64,000 nucleotides of DNA, taken from NCBI RefSeq assembly GCF_013623835.1, contig NZ_JABKDE010000009.1, positions 1-64,000 of the forward strand. The letters are read 5' to 3'. A program made the translations under genes and the position numbers. This DNA is from Brevibacterium oceani (GTDB lineage: Bacteria; Actinomycetota; Actinomycetes; Actinomycetales; Brevibacteriaceae). Shown piece by piece: positions 55,330 through 63,705 of this stretch. Under the pieces are notes generated by a model. That model was not told the origin of the DNA, did not search any database, and was given only the letters and a program-made list of their open reading frames with translations. Each line of letters starts with the position of its first letter. Position 1 is the stretch's first letter.

Positions 55330-56670
55330 TCAGCCCGCGACCGAATCCACGGCCAGGTCAGAGGGCTGCTTGCGGAAGCCTCTTGTCGTAATTGCGAGGA
55401 TGACGGCACCGATGACCAGCCAGCTTGCGCCGAGGGTGATCGCGTGGATGTCGAGCTGGGTGAGCAGATAGCCGATGACGAAGACGCCGACGATCGGGCA
55501 GACGAGGTAGAGGACGATGTTGTGCGGCCGGCCCGCTCGTCTCTCTTTTGCCCAGTAGACGATGACCGAGACATTGACCATGATGAAGGATAAGAAGGCC
55601 CCGAAGTTGATGAACGACGTCGAGGTGGCGACGTTCATGAAGATCGCCACGAGTCCGATGGCGGCGATCGTCAGCAGAGACAGCACGGGGGTGTGGAAAC
55701 GCGGATTGAGCTTGCCGAAGAAGCCGCGTGGCAGCACCCCGTCGCGGCCCATCGCATAGAGCAGTCGGCTGCCCGCGGCTTGAGCGGCGATGCCCGAGGT
55801 GAACTGTGCGATGACGAGCGCGGCGAGGAAGACCGCACCGAAGAGGTGTCCTCCGATGCTTCTGGCGATCTCGAAGGCCGCGGCATCAGAATTCTCGAAC
55901 ACCCCGCCGGGATGGACGAGCTGGACCGCATAGGCCACGACGACGAAGATTCCACCGCCGATGAGGGCGATGAGCATAATCGCCTTCGGCACTGTCTTAC
56001 GAGGCTCGATGGTCTCCTCGGTGAAAGTGGTGACGGCATCGAACCCGAGGAACGAGTACGCAGCGACCGCGGCACCGCCGCCGATGGCCACGAGTGTGGA
56101 GTCGAGGCCCGTGAACGGGCTGGCGCTGAATAGCCCCGCGGCACCGTCGGATCTGAAGACATCCGCCAGTGACAGGGCGACGAAGAAGACGATGACGAGG
56201 ATCTGGAACGACATCAGGATGAGATTGGCCCGATCGGCGACCTTGATGCCGACGACGTTGAGGACGGTGGTGAGGACGATGAATCCGATGATCCACACCG
56301 CCATCGGCACGGCCGGGAACTGCGCCTGCAGGTAGGAGCCGCCGATGAGCCAGATGACCATCGGCAGGAACAGGTAGTCGAGCATCGTCGCCCAACCGAC
56401 GAGGAAGCCGACGCGGCCGTCGATCGTCTTGCGCACATAGGTGTAGGCCGACCCCGCCACTGGATAGGCCGCGGCCATCCGGCCGTAGCTGTTGGCGGTG
56501 AAGAGCATGGCACCGAGGGCCAGCAGATACGCACTTGCGCTCGCCCCATGGGTCTGCGAGGCGGTGACGCCGAAGATGCCGAGGACGATGAGCGGTGTGA
56601 GGTAGGCGAGGCCGAAGATGACCAGGGAGGGCAGTTTGAGCGTGCGGTTGAGCGTGACGGTGTCTGACAT
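55330..56670 (-). CDS. APC-family amino acid/amine permease (paralogue)
   Basis: A 446-residue permease with 12 helices. LKLPSLVIFGLAYLTPLIVL, YGRMAAAYPVAGSAYTYVRK, YSFLGFDAVTTFTEETIEPR and SRLLYAMGRDGVLPRGFFGK align position by position with the permease at 51519, so the two are paralogues. It follows the nitrilase-family gene by 106 bp, which suggests uptake of the substrate for that enzyme. It converges on tetR with 3 bp between. Confidence 0.87.
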   Translation of the reverse strand: MSDTVTLNRTLKLPSLVIFGLAYLTPLIVLGIFGVTASQTHGASASAYLLALGAMLFTANSYGRMAAAYPVAGSAYTYVRKTIDGRVGFLVGWATMLDYLFLPMVIWLIGGSYLQAQFPAVPMAVWIIGFIVLTTVLNVVGIKVADRANLILMSFQILVIVFFVALSLADVFRSDGAAGLFSASPFTGLDSTLVAIGGGAAVAAYSFLGFDAVTTFTEETIEPRKTVPKAIMLIALIGGGIFVVVAYAVQLVHPGGVFENSDAAAFEIARSIGGHLFGAVFLAALVIAQFTSGIAAQAAGSRLLYAMGRDGVLPRGFFGKLNPRFHTPVLSLLTIAAIGLVAIFMNVATSTSFINFGAFLSFIMVNVSVIVYWAKERRAGRPHNIVLYLVCPIVGVFVIGYLLTQLDIHAITLGASWLVIGAVILAITTRGFRKQPSDLAVDSVAG

Positions 56671-56776
56671 GGTCACTCCGTTGTCGATGTCATGGATGCA
56701 GCAGTGGATGAGGTCGTAGTGATGGGTTCAGGTGCGGCGACGGGTTTGTGATGAAAGCGTCCGTCGGAGTGTCGAC

Positions 56777-57658
56777 TCAGGGGTTGCTCTGACCCGGCGT
56801 CCAGCGGGTGGGGTCGAGCGAGCCGTCGTAGAGGGGGAGAGGGATCGGCGCATCCTCGGGCGTGAACTGCGACCACATTCGGTTGGTGCCGGCGGTTCCG
56901 AGTTCGCGCACGCGACGAACTCGGGCCGGATCCACGCGCACGACGATCGTGTCCTCACCCAGACCCGCTTCGCCGAGGACGAAGCCTTCGGGGTCGACGG
57001 CGATGCTGCGCCCGCGGCCGACGGGCTCGGCGCAGTTGACGCTGAGGACGTAGACCTGGTTGACGATCGCATTCGCCCGGGCGAGGACGAGCTCCTGTTC
57101 GCGATCCTGGCTGGTCGTCTTGACGACGTTGAGGATGGCATCGGCACCCATCCAGCTCAGATGCCGAGAGTGTTCCGGGAACCAGGCGTCGTAGCAGATG
57201 GAGAGTCCGAACGTGCCGTGATCGGCAGTCGGGGCGACGACGAACTCGGTGCCCGGCCGGTGCGGTTCGTAGGGGCGCCAGGGGAACATCTTCCGGTACG
57301 TCGAGACGAGCTCGCCGGCTGGGGAGAAGAGGAGCTGGGTGTTGAAGAAGCTGCCGTCGTCGGCGATCTCACCGATGCTGCCCGGGCACAGCCAGATGCC
57401 GTGGTCGGCCGCGATCCGTCCGATGTCGGCGACGAACGCTGAGTCGAGGTAGACGGCCTTCTTCCGCAGTGCGGGCGAGCGCTGCTCTGCGGGCAGGTCG
57501 TCGACGCTGTGGAGGTGGAGTTCGGGGTAGACGAGCATCTCGAGCTCGGGATGCCGCGTCGTTGTGGCTGCCACATCGGCACGGAAGTCGGAGAGCGGAT
57601 CGGACCCGGTCAGCGGCGACCGCTGGGCCAGTCCGACTGCCATTTCGCTGGTTTCCAC
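56777..57658 (-). CDS. Carbon-nitrogen hydrolase (nitrilase superfamily)
   Basis: A 293-residue amidase-type enzyme with the full Glu-Lys-Cys triad: MLVYPELHLHSV (Glu), VSTYRKMFPWRPYEP (Lys) and GLSICYDAWFPEHSR (Cys). It probably cleaves an amide or carbamoyl group of an imported compound. GTG start at 57658 follows GAAGGG. It is divergent from a GntR regulator whose palindromic operator sits between the two starts. Confidence 0.85.
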   Translation of the reverse strand: METSEMAVGLAQRSPLTGSDPLSDFRADVAATTTRHPELEMLVYPELHLHSVDDLPAEQRSPALRKKAVYLDSAFVADIGRIAADHGIWLCPGSIGEIADDGSFFNTQLLFSPAGELVSTYRKMFPWRPYEPHRPGTEFVVAPTADHGTFGLSICYDAWFPEHSRHLSWMGADAILNVVKTTSQDREQELVLARANAIVNQVYVLSVNCAEPVGRGRSIAVDPEGFVLGEAGLGEDTIVVRVDPARVRRVRELGTAGTNRMWSQFTPEDAPIPLPLYDGSLDPTRWTPGQSNP

Positions 57659-57708
57659 TGTAGTCCCTTCGACGGGTTCTCACGGTGCCGGAAGGCATCG
57701 CCACTTTA

Positions 57709-57727
57709 AGTGATCAGTTTGATCACT
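57709..57727. promoter_or_regulatory. GntR operator
   Basis: AGTGATCA-GTT-TGATCACT is a perfect inverted repeat (8 + 3 + 8) between the divergent nitrilase and gntR genes. The GntR -10 TAGACT (57745-57750) follows, 6 nt from the ATG at 57757. Binding would block both promoters. Confidence 0.65.
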
Positions 57728-57756
57728 ATAAGTCGATGTGACGTTAGACTCAAGAC

Positions 57757-58545
57757 ATGACGGAGAGAAATCCTTCGACACTTGATCCGGGGCCTGCGGA
57801 GGCGCATGCGGTCGACCGAACCCTCTTCGCCGCCCCCGGGGCCGCCGAACTCACGCGTCTGTCCGCCGTCGACACCGTCCGTGCCCGTGTCCTCCTCTCG
57901 ATCGAACACGCGCTGTTGGCACCCGGCAGCAGACTGCCGAAGACCGAGCTTCTGGCCGCCGGGCTCGAAGTCAGCGTCATCACCGCCCGGCGAGGTCTCG
58001 AGAGCCTTGTCGATGACGGGGTCCTTGTCCGCCGGCGGGGTCGGGGCGGCGGCACCTTCGTCGCCGATGATCCGCCGCATCTCAACGACTCCGCCGTCAC
58101 TGCCTACCGGGCCGACGCCGACGCAATCCACAGACTCATCGACCAGCGCAGTCTGATGGAATCCGCCATCGTCGCCGAGGCTGCCCTGCGCGCGACCCCC
58201 GACCAGTGCGATGAGCTCGACTCACTCATCAGGGCCTCCGCCGAGGCTGCTGACTGGCACGAGCATCACATCCCCGATACCCGGTTCCACCATCGTGTCG
58301 CCGACATCAGCGAACTGCCCGAGGTGCCGACTTATCTGGCCAGCTATGGCGGACTGACGAAGTACTTCGTTCCCTATCCCCAGGAGCAGCTCGAAGAGGG
58401 ACGGGACCATCATCGACAGTTGGTGGCCGCTCTCCGGGCGCACGATCCGACCGCAGCCATGGCGATCACCCGTGTGCATGTCGATGCCCTGCGGCGGGAG
58501 ATGTTCGTCGGCCTCGAACGCAACGACGGGACGGGGAAGTCTTGA
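57757..58545 (+). CDS. GntR/FadR-family transcriptional regulator
   Basis: A 262-residue regulator. The winged helix runs from DTVRARVLLSIEHALLAPGS through LPKTELLAAGLEVSVITARR to VRRRGRGGGTFVADDP; the C-terminal FCD-type helical domain (about residues 120-255) includes the metal-binding His region DTRFHHRVADIS. It should sense the amide or its product and control the divergent nitrilase and permease. The mRNA appears leaderless. Its stop overlaps the next start (TGATG). Confidence 0.88.
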   Translation: MTERNPSTLDPGPAEAHAVDRTLFAAPGAAELTRLSAVDTVRARVLLSIEHALLAPGSRLPKTELLAAGLEVSVITARRGLESLVDDGVLVRRRGRGGGTFVADDPPHLNDSAVTAYRADADAIHRLIDQRSLMESAIVAEAALRATPDQCDELDSLIRASAEAADWHEHHIPDTRFHHRVADISELPEVPTYLASYGGLTKYFVPYPQEQLEEGRDHHRQLVAALRAHDPTAAMAITRVHVDALRREMFVGLERNDGTGKS

Positions 58546-59042
58546 TGACTGAATTGGTGGAGCCGCGCGCATCTGAACTCGAACGATTCTGGTCGGCGGT
58601 TCGCACGCGCATCCTGGAACTGCCGGAACGGGTGCCCGAGGCGTGGGCGTTCGGTGCGACAGCGGACCATGCGGGCGAACTCCTCGCATTGGTCCTGTCC
58701 GGAACGAAGACGGGAACCGCCTCGGCGCTGTGGGACATCGAAGCCGACGGCGAGACCGTCCCCGAGGTGGGGCAGCTGAGCATCATCCTCGACGGGCAGG
58801 AGCGGCCGCGTGCGGTCATCGAGACCACTGCGGTCGACATCGTCCCCTTTGCCGAGGTGACTGTCGAACACGCGTGGTCCGAAGGTGAGGGTGACCGCAC
58901 CCTGGAGGCCTGGCGTGAGATCCACGAACGCTTTTGGCGTGAGCGCGGCCGTCGAGGTTTCGCCGTCGACATGCCCGTCGTCTGCGAGCGTTTCGAACTC
59001 ATCTATCCGATCAGTCACGCCGACGAGGTGCTCAGTTCATGA
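58545..59042 (+). CDS. ASCH-domain protein
   Basis: A 165-residue protein with the ASCH (PUA-like) fold: AWAFGATADHAGELLALVLS then GTKTGTASALWDIEADGE, GQLSIILDGQERPRAVIETT and FAEVTVEHAWSEGEGDRTLE are the conserved blocks. ASCH proteins bind RNA or act as small-substrate enzymes; no function can be assigned here. It is coupled to gntR upstream and to the next gene by a 4-bp overlap. Confidence 0.85.
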   Translation: MTELVEPRASELERFWSAVRTRILELPERVPEAWAFGATADHAGELLALVLSGTKTGTASALWDIEADGETVPEVGQLSIILDGQERPRAVIETTAVDIVPFAEVTVEHAWSEGEGDRTLEAWREIHERFWRERGRRGFAVDMPVVCERFELIYPISHADEVLSS

Positions 59043-59677
59043 CCGCAGCAGAATCCGCCGAGCATTGGAAGCTCATCCACGCAGAGCGAGCCCGTCTGCT
59101 CGGAGCGCTCGAGGACCTCTCCCCGGAGCAGTTCGCCCAGCGTTCGCTGTGTGACGGATGGTCCGTCGACGAGGTCGTCGCCCATCTCAGTGCGGCAGCG
59201 AACACCGGACGGTGGACCTGGATCCGCAGCATTGTCCGATCCGGTTTCGACCCCACCAAGCACAACGCACGCCTGCTGTCACGGTATCGGGGACGCTCGC
59301 CCGCCGAGACCGTCGACAACTTCCGCGAGGCGGTCACGGCCACGATCGCGCCGACGAAGGACTATCCGGCGTTCCTCGGCGAGGTGGTCGTCCACAGCCA
59401 GGACATCGCACTCCCGCTGGGGATCGAACTGTCGCCCGATCCCGAGGCGGTCGCATCCGTGGCCCGCTACTTTGCGGCGAAGGATTTCGCGGTCAACAGC
59501 AAAACGTTGGCCAAGGGTCTGCGACTGCGCGCAGACGATGCGGACTTCGACTCCGGATCCGGCCCGATGGTCACCGGACGACTGCTCGACCTCGTCATGG
59601 CGATGGCCGGACGCCCCGAGGCTCTGCGTGCACTCAACGGCGACGGCGTGGCCGAATTGCGAACCCGCATGAGCTGA
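59039..59677 (+). CDS. Maleylpyruvate isomerase-family mycothiol-dependent protein
   Basis: A 212-residue protein of the DinB/MDMPI superfamily. The N-terminal four-helix bundle has ERARLLGALEDLSPEQFAQR, the metal His in VDEVVAHLSAAAN and a further His in GEVVVHSQDIALPLGI. Mycothiol-dependent enzymes of this group isomerise maleylpyruvate or conjugate electrophiles; the precise substrate is unknown. It overlaps the ASCH gene by 4 bp (ATGA), so the two probably work together. Confidence 0.78.
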   Translation: MTAAESAEHWKLIHAERARLLGALEDLSPEQFAQRSLCDGWSVDEVVAHLSAAANTGRWTWIRSIVRSGFDPTKHNARLLSRYRGRSPAETVDNFREAVTATIAPTKDYPAFLGEVVVHSQDIALPLGIELSPDPEAVASVARYFAAKDFAVNSKTLAKGLRLRADDADFDSGSGPMVTGRLLDLVMAMAGRPEALRALNGDGVAELRTRMS

Positions 59678-59764
59678 ATCGGGTGCCGCCACGGGGAGCC
59701 CTTGAAGGTCCAGACTCCTTGTGGACCCAGACACCTTGCATGCCCAGGTAATACGGCTCAGCCT

Positions 59765-60253
59765 TCAGCCGCGTCCCCGGTCCGCAGCTGTTTGCGGCTT
59801 CGCGTCGTAGGTCACCCAGTTCGTCTTGGTGGCCACCTTGTCGTAGAGCACCTGCGCCTGTTCGTTGTCGGAAGCGGTGATCCAACGGACGACGGAGCGT
59901 CCCTCCTCGGCGGCGATCTCCTGTAGGCGCGCGACGAGGGCACGCCCGGCACCGGACCCGCGCACCTCGGGGTCGGTGAAGAGGTCATCGAGCCAGATCC
60001 CGACGCTGCCGGTGGAGGGGCGGGAGAAGCGGCGGAAGTCGGCGATGGCGACGATCCGTCCGTCCACCTCGGCCGCGAGGCTCTGGACCTCATGGTCGGC
60101 ATCGACGATCCACGACCAGACGCGGGAGACAATCTCCTCGGACTCCGGCAGATGGTAGAACTCGCGGTAGGCGCGGAAGAGCTCCTTCCACCGCGACTCA
60201 TCATCGGGCGAGGTGGGGCGGACGGACAGCTGTGACGGGGCAGAGGAGTTCAT
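59765..60253 (-). CDS. GNAT-family N-acetyltransferase
   Basis: A 162-residue acetyltransferase: LSVRPTSPDDESRWKELFRA at the start, GIWLDDLFTDPEVRGSGAGR as the acetyl-CoA loop and VRWITASDNEQAQVLYDKVA with the typical Tyr. Substrate unknown. GAAAGG lies before the ATG. It stands next to the MatC-type pseudogene without coupling. Confidence 0.84.
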   Translation of the reverse strand: MNSSAPSQLSVRPTSPDDESRWKELFRAYREFYHLPESEEIVSRVWSWIVDADHEVQSLAAEVDGRIVAIADFRRFSRPSTGSVGIWLDDLFTDPEVRGSGAGRALVARLQEIAAEEGRSVVRWITASDNEQAQVLYDKVATKTNWVTYDAKPQTAADRGRG

Positions 60254-60292
60254 CGGGACCTTTCCGGGGTAGACGATCGTGTGGATGACACT

Positions 60293-61559
60293 CTAGACGC
60301 CCAGAGTAAGTGGGATGACGGAGAGCAGTCCGGGGACGACCGCAGTCAGGCACAGCGACGTCGCGAGGAAGATGCGGAAGACCGTGTTCTGCCGGTCTTC
60401 CTGGGCATTGGCGACGACCAGGGTCCCGGCAATGTGGATCGGATTCATCACCATGAGTCCGGAAGGGACGGCAATGGCGGCGACGATCCAGAAGACGTTC
60501 GGCGAGTCGCTGAAGAATCCGAAGGCCAGCGGCATCGTCAGGCTGAGCACGCCGAGAGCGGATGACTCAACATTGCACAGCACAGCAGTGAGGTAGGCGA
60601 GCACCAGCAGTAAGACCGCACCGGATCCAACAGCTCCCATGCCGCTCTGGATCGCATCGATGGTGCCCACCGACTCCAACAGGCCGAGGTAGGTGAGGAG
60701 GCCGCCGATGAGCAGAGTCGCTCCCCAGGGCACCCGGCTGAACATCTCCTTCTGCGCGGGGTGGAAGACGATCTGAAGAATCGCGGCGACCGCCATCGAC
60801 GTGAGACCGACGTCGAGCCCGAAGGCGATCACACAGAGGACGAAGGCGAGCAGACCGACGATCGAACTCACCGCATAAACGGTATTCGTCGGAGTGGAAC
60901 GGGATTCTTCACCCTCGGCGACCTGGGACGCCTGCGGTTCTACGAGTGTTTGACCGCGACGCGCCAGCCACCGGAAGACAACCTGCAATGCGGCCAGGCA
61001 GACGGCGGTGACTACGACGGCGACGAGCCAGAGCGACCACTCCGAGTACGAGATGCCGGCCTTCGCTGCGAGGTGGCTGATCGTGGCCCCCCGTCGGGTT
61101 GAGCGGAGACATCCCCAGGCCGATGGAGCCCATGATCACGCCGAGGGCATTGATGAGGTAGGTGCCGGGATACTTCACCGAGATGAAAGCGATGATTGGG
61201 ACCAGAATGGCGACGGGCCCGGTCCCGAAGATCCCCACGGTCGACAGGAAGCCGCCCAAAGCAAATCCGACCCAGGGAATCAGAGCTCTGCGATCACCGA
61301 CGATGCGGAATGCCCCGTTGATGATCCAGTGGACCGCCCCGCTGAGCTCGAGATGGCTGAACATCAGCGAGACACCGATGATGAGTACCACCAGGTTCGC
61401 GGGGAAGCTGCTGTAGACGTCGTCGGCCGAAGCGTCAGACACGATGAGCAGAATGAACGCGGCGAACAGCGAGAGGATGCCGATGTTGATCTTCTTCCAC
61501 ACGGCGCCGATCAGAATCAGCACGAGCAGAATCAAAGCGATGATCTGGGCTGTTGTCAC
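60293..61559 (-). pseudogene. Frameshifted dicarboxylate carrier (MatC-like)
   Basis: Two overlapping frames together make one membrane carrier of about 420 residues. The first part starts at GTG 61559 after AAGGAGG and has TTAQIIALILLVLILIGAVW and GMSPLNPTGG; the second, from about 61086 to 60293, has ALQVVFRWLARRGQ and PSGLMVMNPIHIAGTLVVAN. The switch is at a run of six C (61087-61092): with five, the frame continues LNPTGATISHLAAKAGISYS without a break. The N-terminal half resembles MatC/SLC13-type carriers. Either a real frameshift or a sequencing error. Confidence 0.72.
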
Positions 61560-61721
61560 GGGATCCTCCTTATAGCCATGATGGTGCGACCCAAAAGCAC
61601 CCGGTCACGCTATCAGGAGTCCTTGCCCGTTGTTTCGCGGTCTCGATGCGGATGAAGCAGTCGAGGCGAGCGCGCCGCACACGCGGTGAGCCTTCGGCCC
61701 GAATGTCAGTCGAAGACGACG

Positions 61722-61768
61722 AAACAGCCCTCCACCGCGACCCATCGGGGTCGGGCAGAGGGCTGTTT
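61722..61768 (-). terminator. Terminator after tRNA-Leu
   Basis: AAACAGCCCTC and GAGGGCTGTTT (61722-61732 and 61758-61768) form an 11-bp stem that encloses a second hairpin (CGACCC/GGGTCG). It starts 6 bp after the tRNA on the minus strand. Confidence 0.65.
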
Positions 61769-61773
61769 AGTCG

Positions 61774-61855
<82 letters not shown>

Positions 61856-61953
61856 TCAAGCAGCCGGAACAGCGGCCGCAACGCCCTCAAGACTAGCAGG
61901 GGCGCCACGGCCTGCTGAAAACTCACGCGGCTCGGACGTCCGCGGAACGGAAC

Positions 61954-62427
61954 TCAGGCGGCGTCGATGCCCAGTTCCTTGCGCACACGGGCAACGTGCC
62001 CGGTGGCCTTGACGTTGTACTGGGCGAGTTCGACTGTGCCCTCGGCGTCGACGACGACGGTCGAGCGGATGACGCCCTGGACGACCTTGCCGTAGTTCTT
62101 CTTCTCGCCGAAGGCACCCCACTCGGTCATCATCGTCTTGTCCTCATCAGAGAGGAGGTCGAAGTTCAGGCCCTCCTTCTCGATGAACTGCTGCAGCTTC
62201 TCCGGCTTGTCCGGGGAGATGCCGAGGACGACGATGCCAGCGGCCTTGAGAGCCGAGAGCGAATCCCGGAAGTCGCAGGCCTCGGTCGTGCAGCCGGGGG
62301 TCATCGCTGCGGGGTAGAAGTACACGACGACCCGCTGACCTCGATAGTCACTGAGGCTCACGGATTTCCCGTCTTGGTTGACGAGGGTGAAATCCGGGGC
62401 GGTGTCGCCGACCGACAAGCGTGGCAT
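61954..62427 (-). CDS. bcp: Thioredoxin-dependent peroxiredoxin (Bcp/PrxQ)
   Basis: A 157-residue peroxiredoxin that reduces hydroperoxides with thioredoxin. The peroxidatic Cys lies in YFYPAAMTPGCTTEACDFRD with the resolving Cys five residues on, the PrxQ arrangement. The start PRLSVGDTAPDFTLVNQDGK and ISPDKPEKLQQFIEKEGL segment are standard. AGGAG precedes the ATG. Confidence 0.95.
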   Translation of the reverse strand: MPRLSVGDTAPDFTLVNQDGKSVSLSDYRGQRVVVYFYPAAMTPGCTTEACDFRDSLSALKAAGIVVLGISPDKPEKLQQFIEKEGLNFDLLSDEDKTMMTEWGAFGEKKNYGKVVQGVIRSTVVVDAEGTVELAQYNVKATGHVARVRKELGIDAA

Positions 62428-62531
62428 AGGAACTCCTGAATGCGTGATTGGGAATCGTTCTCCGCGTCCACTCTACCGTTCCGAGGACTTCCCGGCTCCC
62501 GGACCTGGCCCGCAGCGGATCACCGGTGGTC

Positions 62532-63086
62532 TCAGAGTGCTGCGGCCCAGTCCGCCACCGAAGTGACGAGCGCCTGGCGAGGGAACACCTTCTCCGTGAG
62601 GACATGATGGACCTCCGCATCCGGATCCGCGCAGGCGTCGGCGAGCACCGTGAGGCGGAAGTCGAGGTCGGCGGCGAGACGCACCGTCGAGAGCACGACC
62701 CCGCTCGTCGAGATCCCACCGAGCACAAGCGAATCGGCGCCGAGCCCGCGCAGCAAAACCTCGAGGTCGCTGCCGGCGAACGCCGAGATGCGTTTCTTGA
62801 CGACGATAGGCTCGTCGTCCCGGGGGCTCAGGCGATCAATGATCTGGGTCGCCGGAGCGTCGAGACTCATCGCGTCGTCACCGCGCTCCTTCGCCGCAGA
62901 GAACGAGAGGTTCGATTCCGCGATCTCGGGGCAGCCGAGCCGGAAGGCGACCCGCACGAAGACGATGGGCATACCGGCATCGCGAGCGGCGGTGAGCGCG
63001 CGTTCGGCCGCGTCGACGGCAGGTTCGAAGCCGGGACGGCCGGCGATTCCGGCCTGGAAATCCATGAGAAGCAGTGCTGAGGTCAT
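62532..63086 (-). CDS. Isochorismatase-like hydrolase without the catalytic cysteine
   Basis: A 184-residue protein of the isochorismatase/cysteine hydrolase fold. The Asp (LLLMDFQAG) and Lys (IVVKKRISAFAGSDLEVLLR) of the triad are present. At the usual cysteine position the sequence reads GGISTSGVVLSTVRLAADLD, so Cys is replaced. Members without Cys include isochorismatase-type vinyl-ether hydrolases, so it may be active on a different bond or inactive. It is divergent from the MarR gene at 63193. Confidence 0.8.
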   Translation of the reverse strand: MTSALLLMDFQAGIAGRPGFEPAVDAAERALTAARDAGMPIVFVRVAFRLGCPEIAESNLSFSAAKERGDDAMSLDAPATQIIDRLSPRDDEPIVVKKRISAFAGSDLEVLLRGLGADSLVLGGISTSGVVLSTVRLAADLDFRLTVLADACADPDAEVHHVLTEKVFPRQALVTSVADWAAAL

Positions 63087-63174
63087 ACGAGAACTCCGTT
63101 CGATGGGAGGTGGGTGAGAAATGGGCCATGAGGGACAGGCGAGAAGAACCGCACCGATAGCCAGTTTCAACTGC

Positions 63175-63188
63175 ACAGTCTAGACTGT
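63175..63188 (+). promoter_or_regulatory. MarR promoter and operator
   Basis: ACAGTCTAGACTGT is a perfect 14-bp palindrome whose right half contains the -10 hexamer TAGACT (63181-63186), 6 nt before the ATG at 63193. Self-repression by the MarR product is likely. Confidence 0.58.
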
Positions 63189-63192
63189 CAAT

Positions 63193-63684
63193 ATGTCGAT
63201 GTCAGATTCCAACGCCCCGAAGCCGATGAACGACCCGTCGGAGACAACCGACCCGTCGCAGGCGAACGCCCACCAGGTGGCGGTCGATCTGCGAGCTGTC
63301 CTCGCCCGGCTCGTCCGCCGCCTGCGCGAGACCACGCTCGAGGACTCGCTCACCCCGTCCCAGGCCTCCGCACTGTCCCGACTGAGCAAGGGCGGGGTGT
63401 CCACGGTCGCGGCGCTCGCCCATGCCGAGAAAGTCCGCCCGCAGTCGATGGCCGCGACCGTCGAGTCGCTCGAGTCCCGCGGCTTCCTCACCCGCAGCCC
63501 GGACCCCACCGACGGCAGGCGGCAGATCGTCGACCTCACCGACGCCGGTTGGCAGCAGGTCGAGGGGCAGAGGGAAGCCGGTCTCGCGTGGCTCGACCAC
63601 AGCCTCGCCGAGGAGGTCACCCACGCCGAACTCATGACGCTGGCCGAGTCGAGCAGAATCCTCGCGAGGATCCTCGACCGATGA
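63193..63684 (+). CDS. MarR-family transcriptional regulator
   Basis: A 163-residue winged-helix regulator with an unusual polar N-terminal extension of about 28 residues. LTPSQASALSRLSKGGVSTV and AEKVRPQSMAATVESLESRG form the DNA-binding part and FLTRSPDPTDGRRQIVDLTD the wing. Its stop codon overlaps the start of an MFS transporter (ATGA), so it should control drug or metabolite efflux by that pump. Confidence 0.88.
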   Translation: MSMSDSNAPKPMNDPSETTDPSQANAHQVAVDLRAVLARLVRRLRETTLEDSLTPSQASALSRLSKGGVSTVAALAHAEKVRPQSMAATVESLESRGFLTRSPDPTDGRRQIVDLTDAGWQQVEGQREAGLAWLDHSLAEEVTHAELMTLAESSRILARILDR

Positions 63685-63705
63685 GACTAGATCCTCGACC
63701 GATGA
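63669..63705 (+). repeat. 21-bp tandem duplication across the marR-MFS junction
   Basis: GATCCTCGACCGATGA occurs at 63669-63684 and again at 63690-63705. The period of 21 bp keeps the frame and duplicates the stop/start junction, giving the transporter two possible ATG codons (63681 and 63702). Confidence 0.7.
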
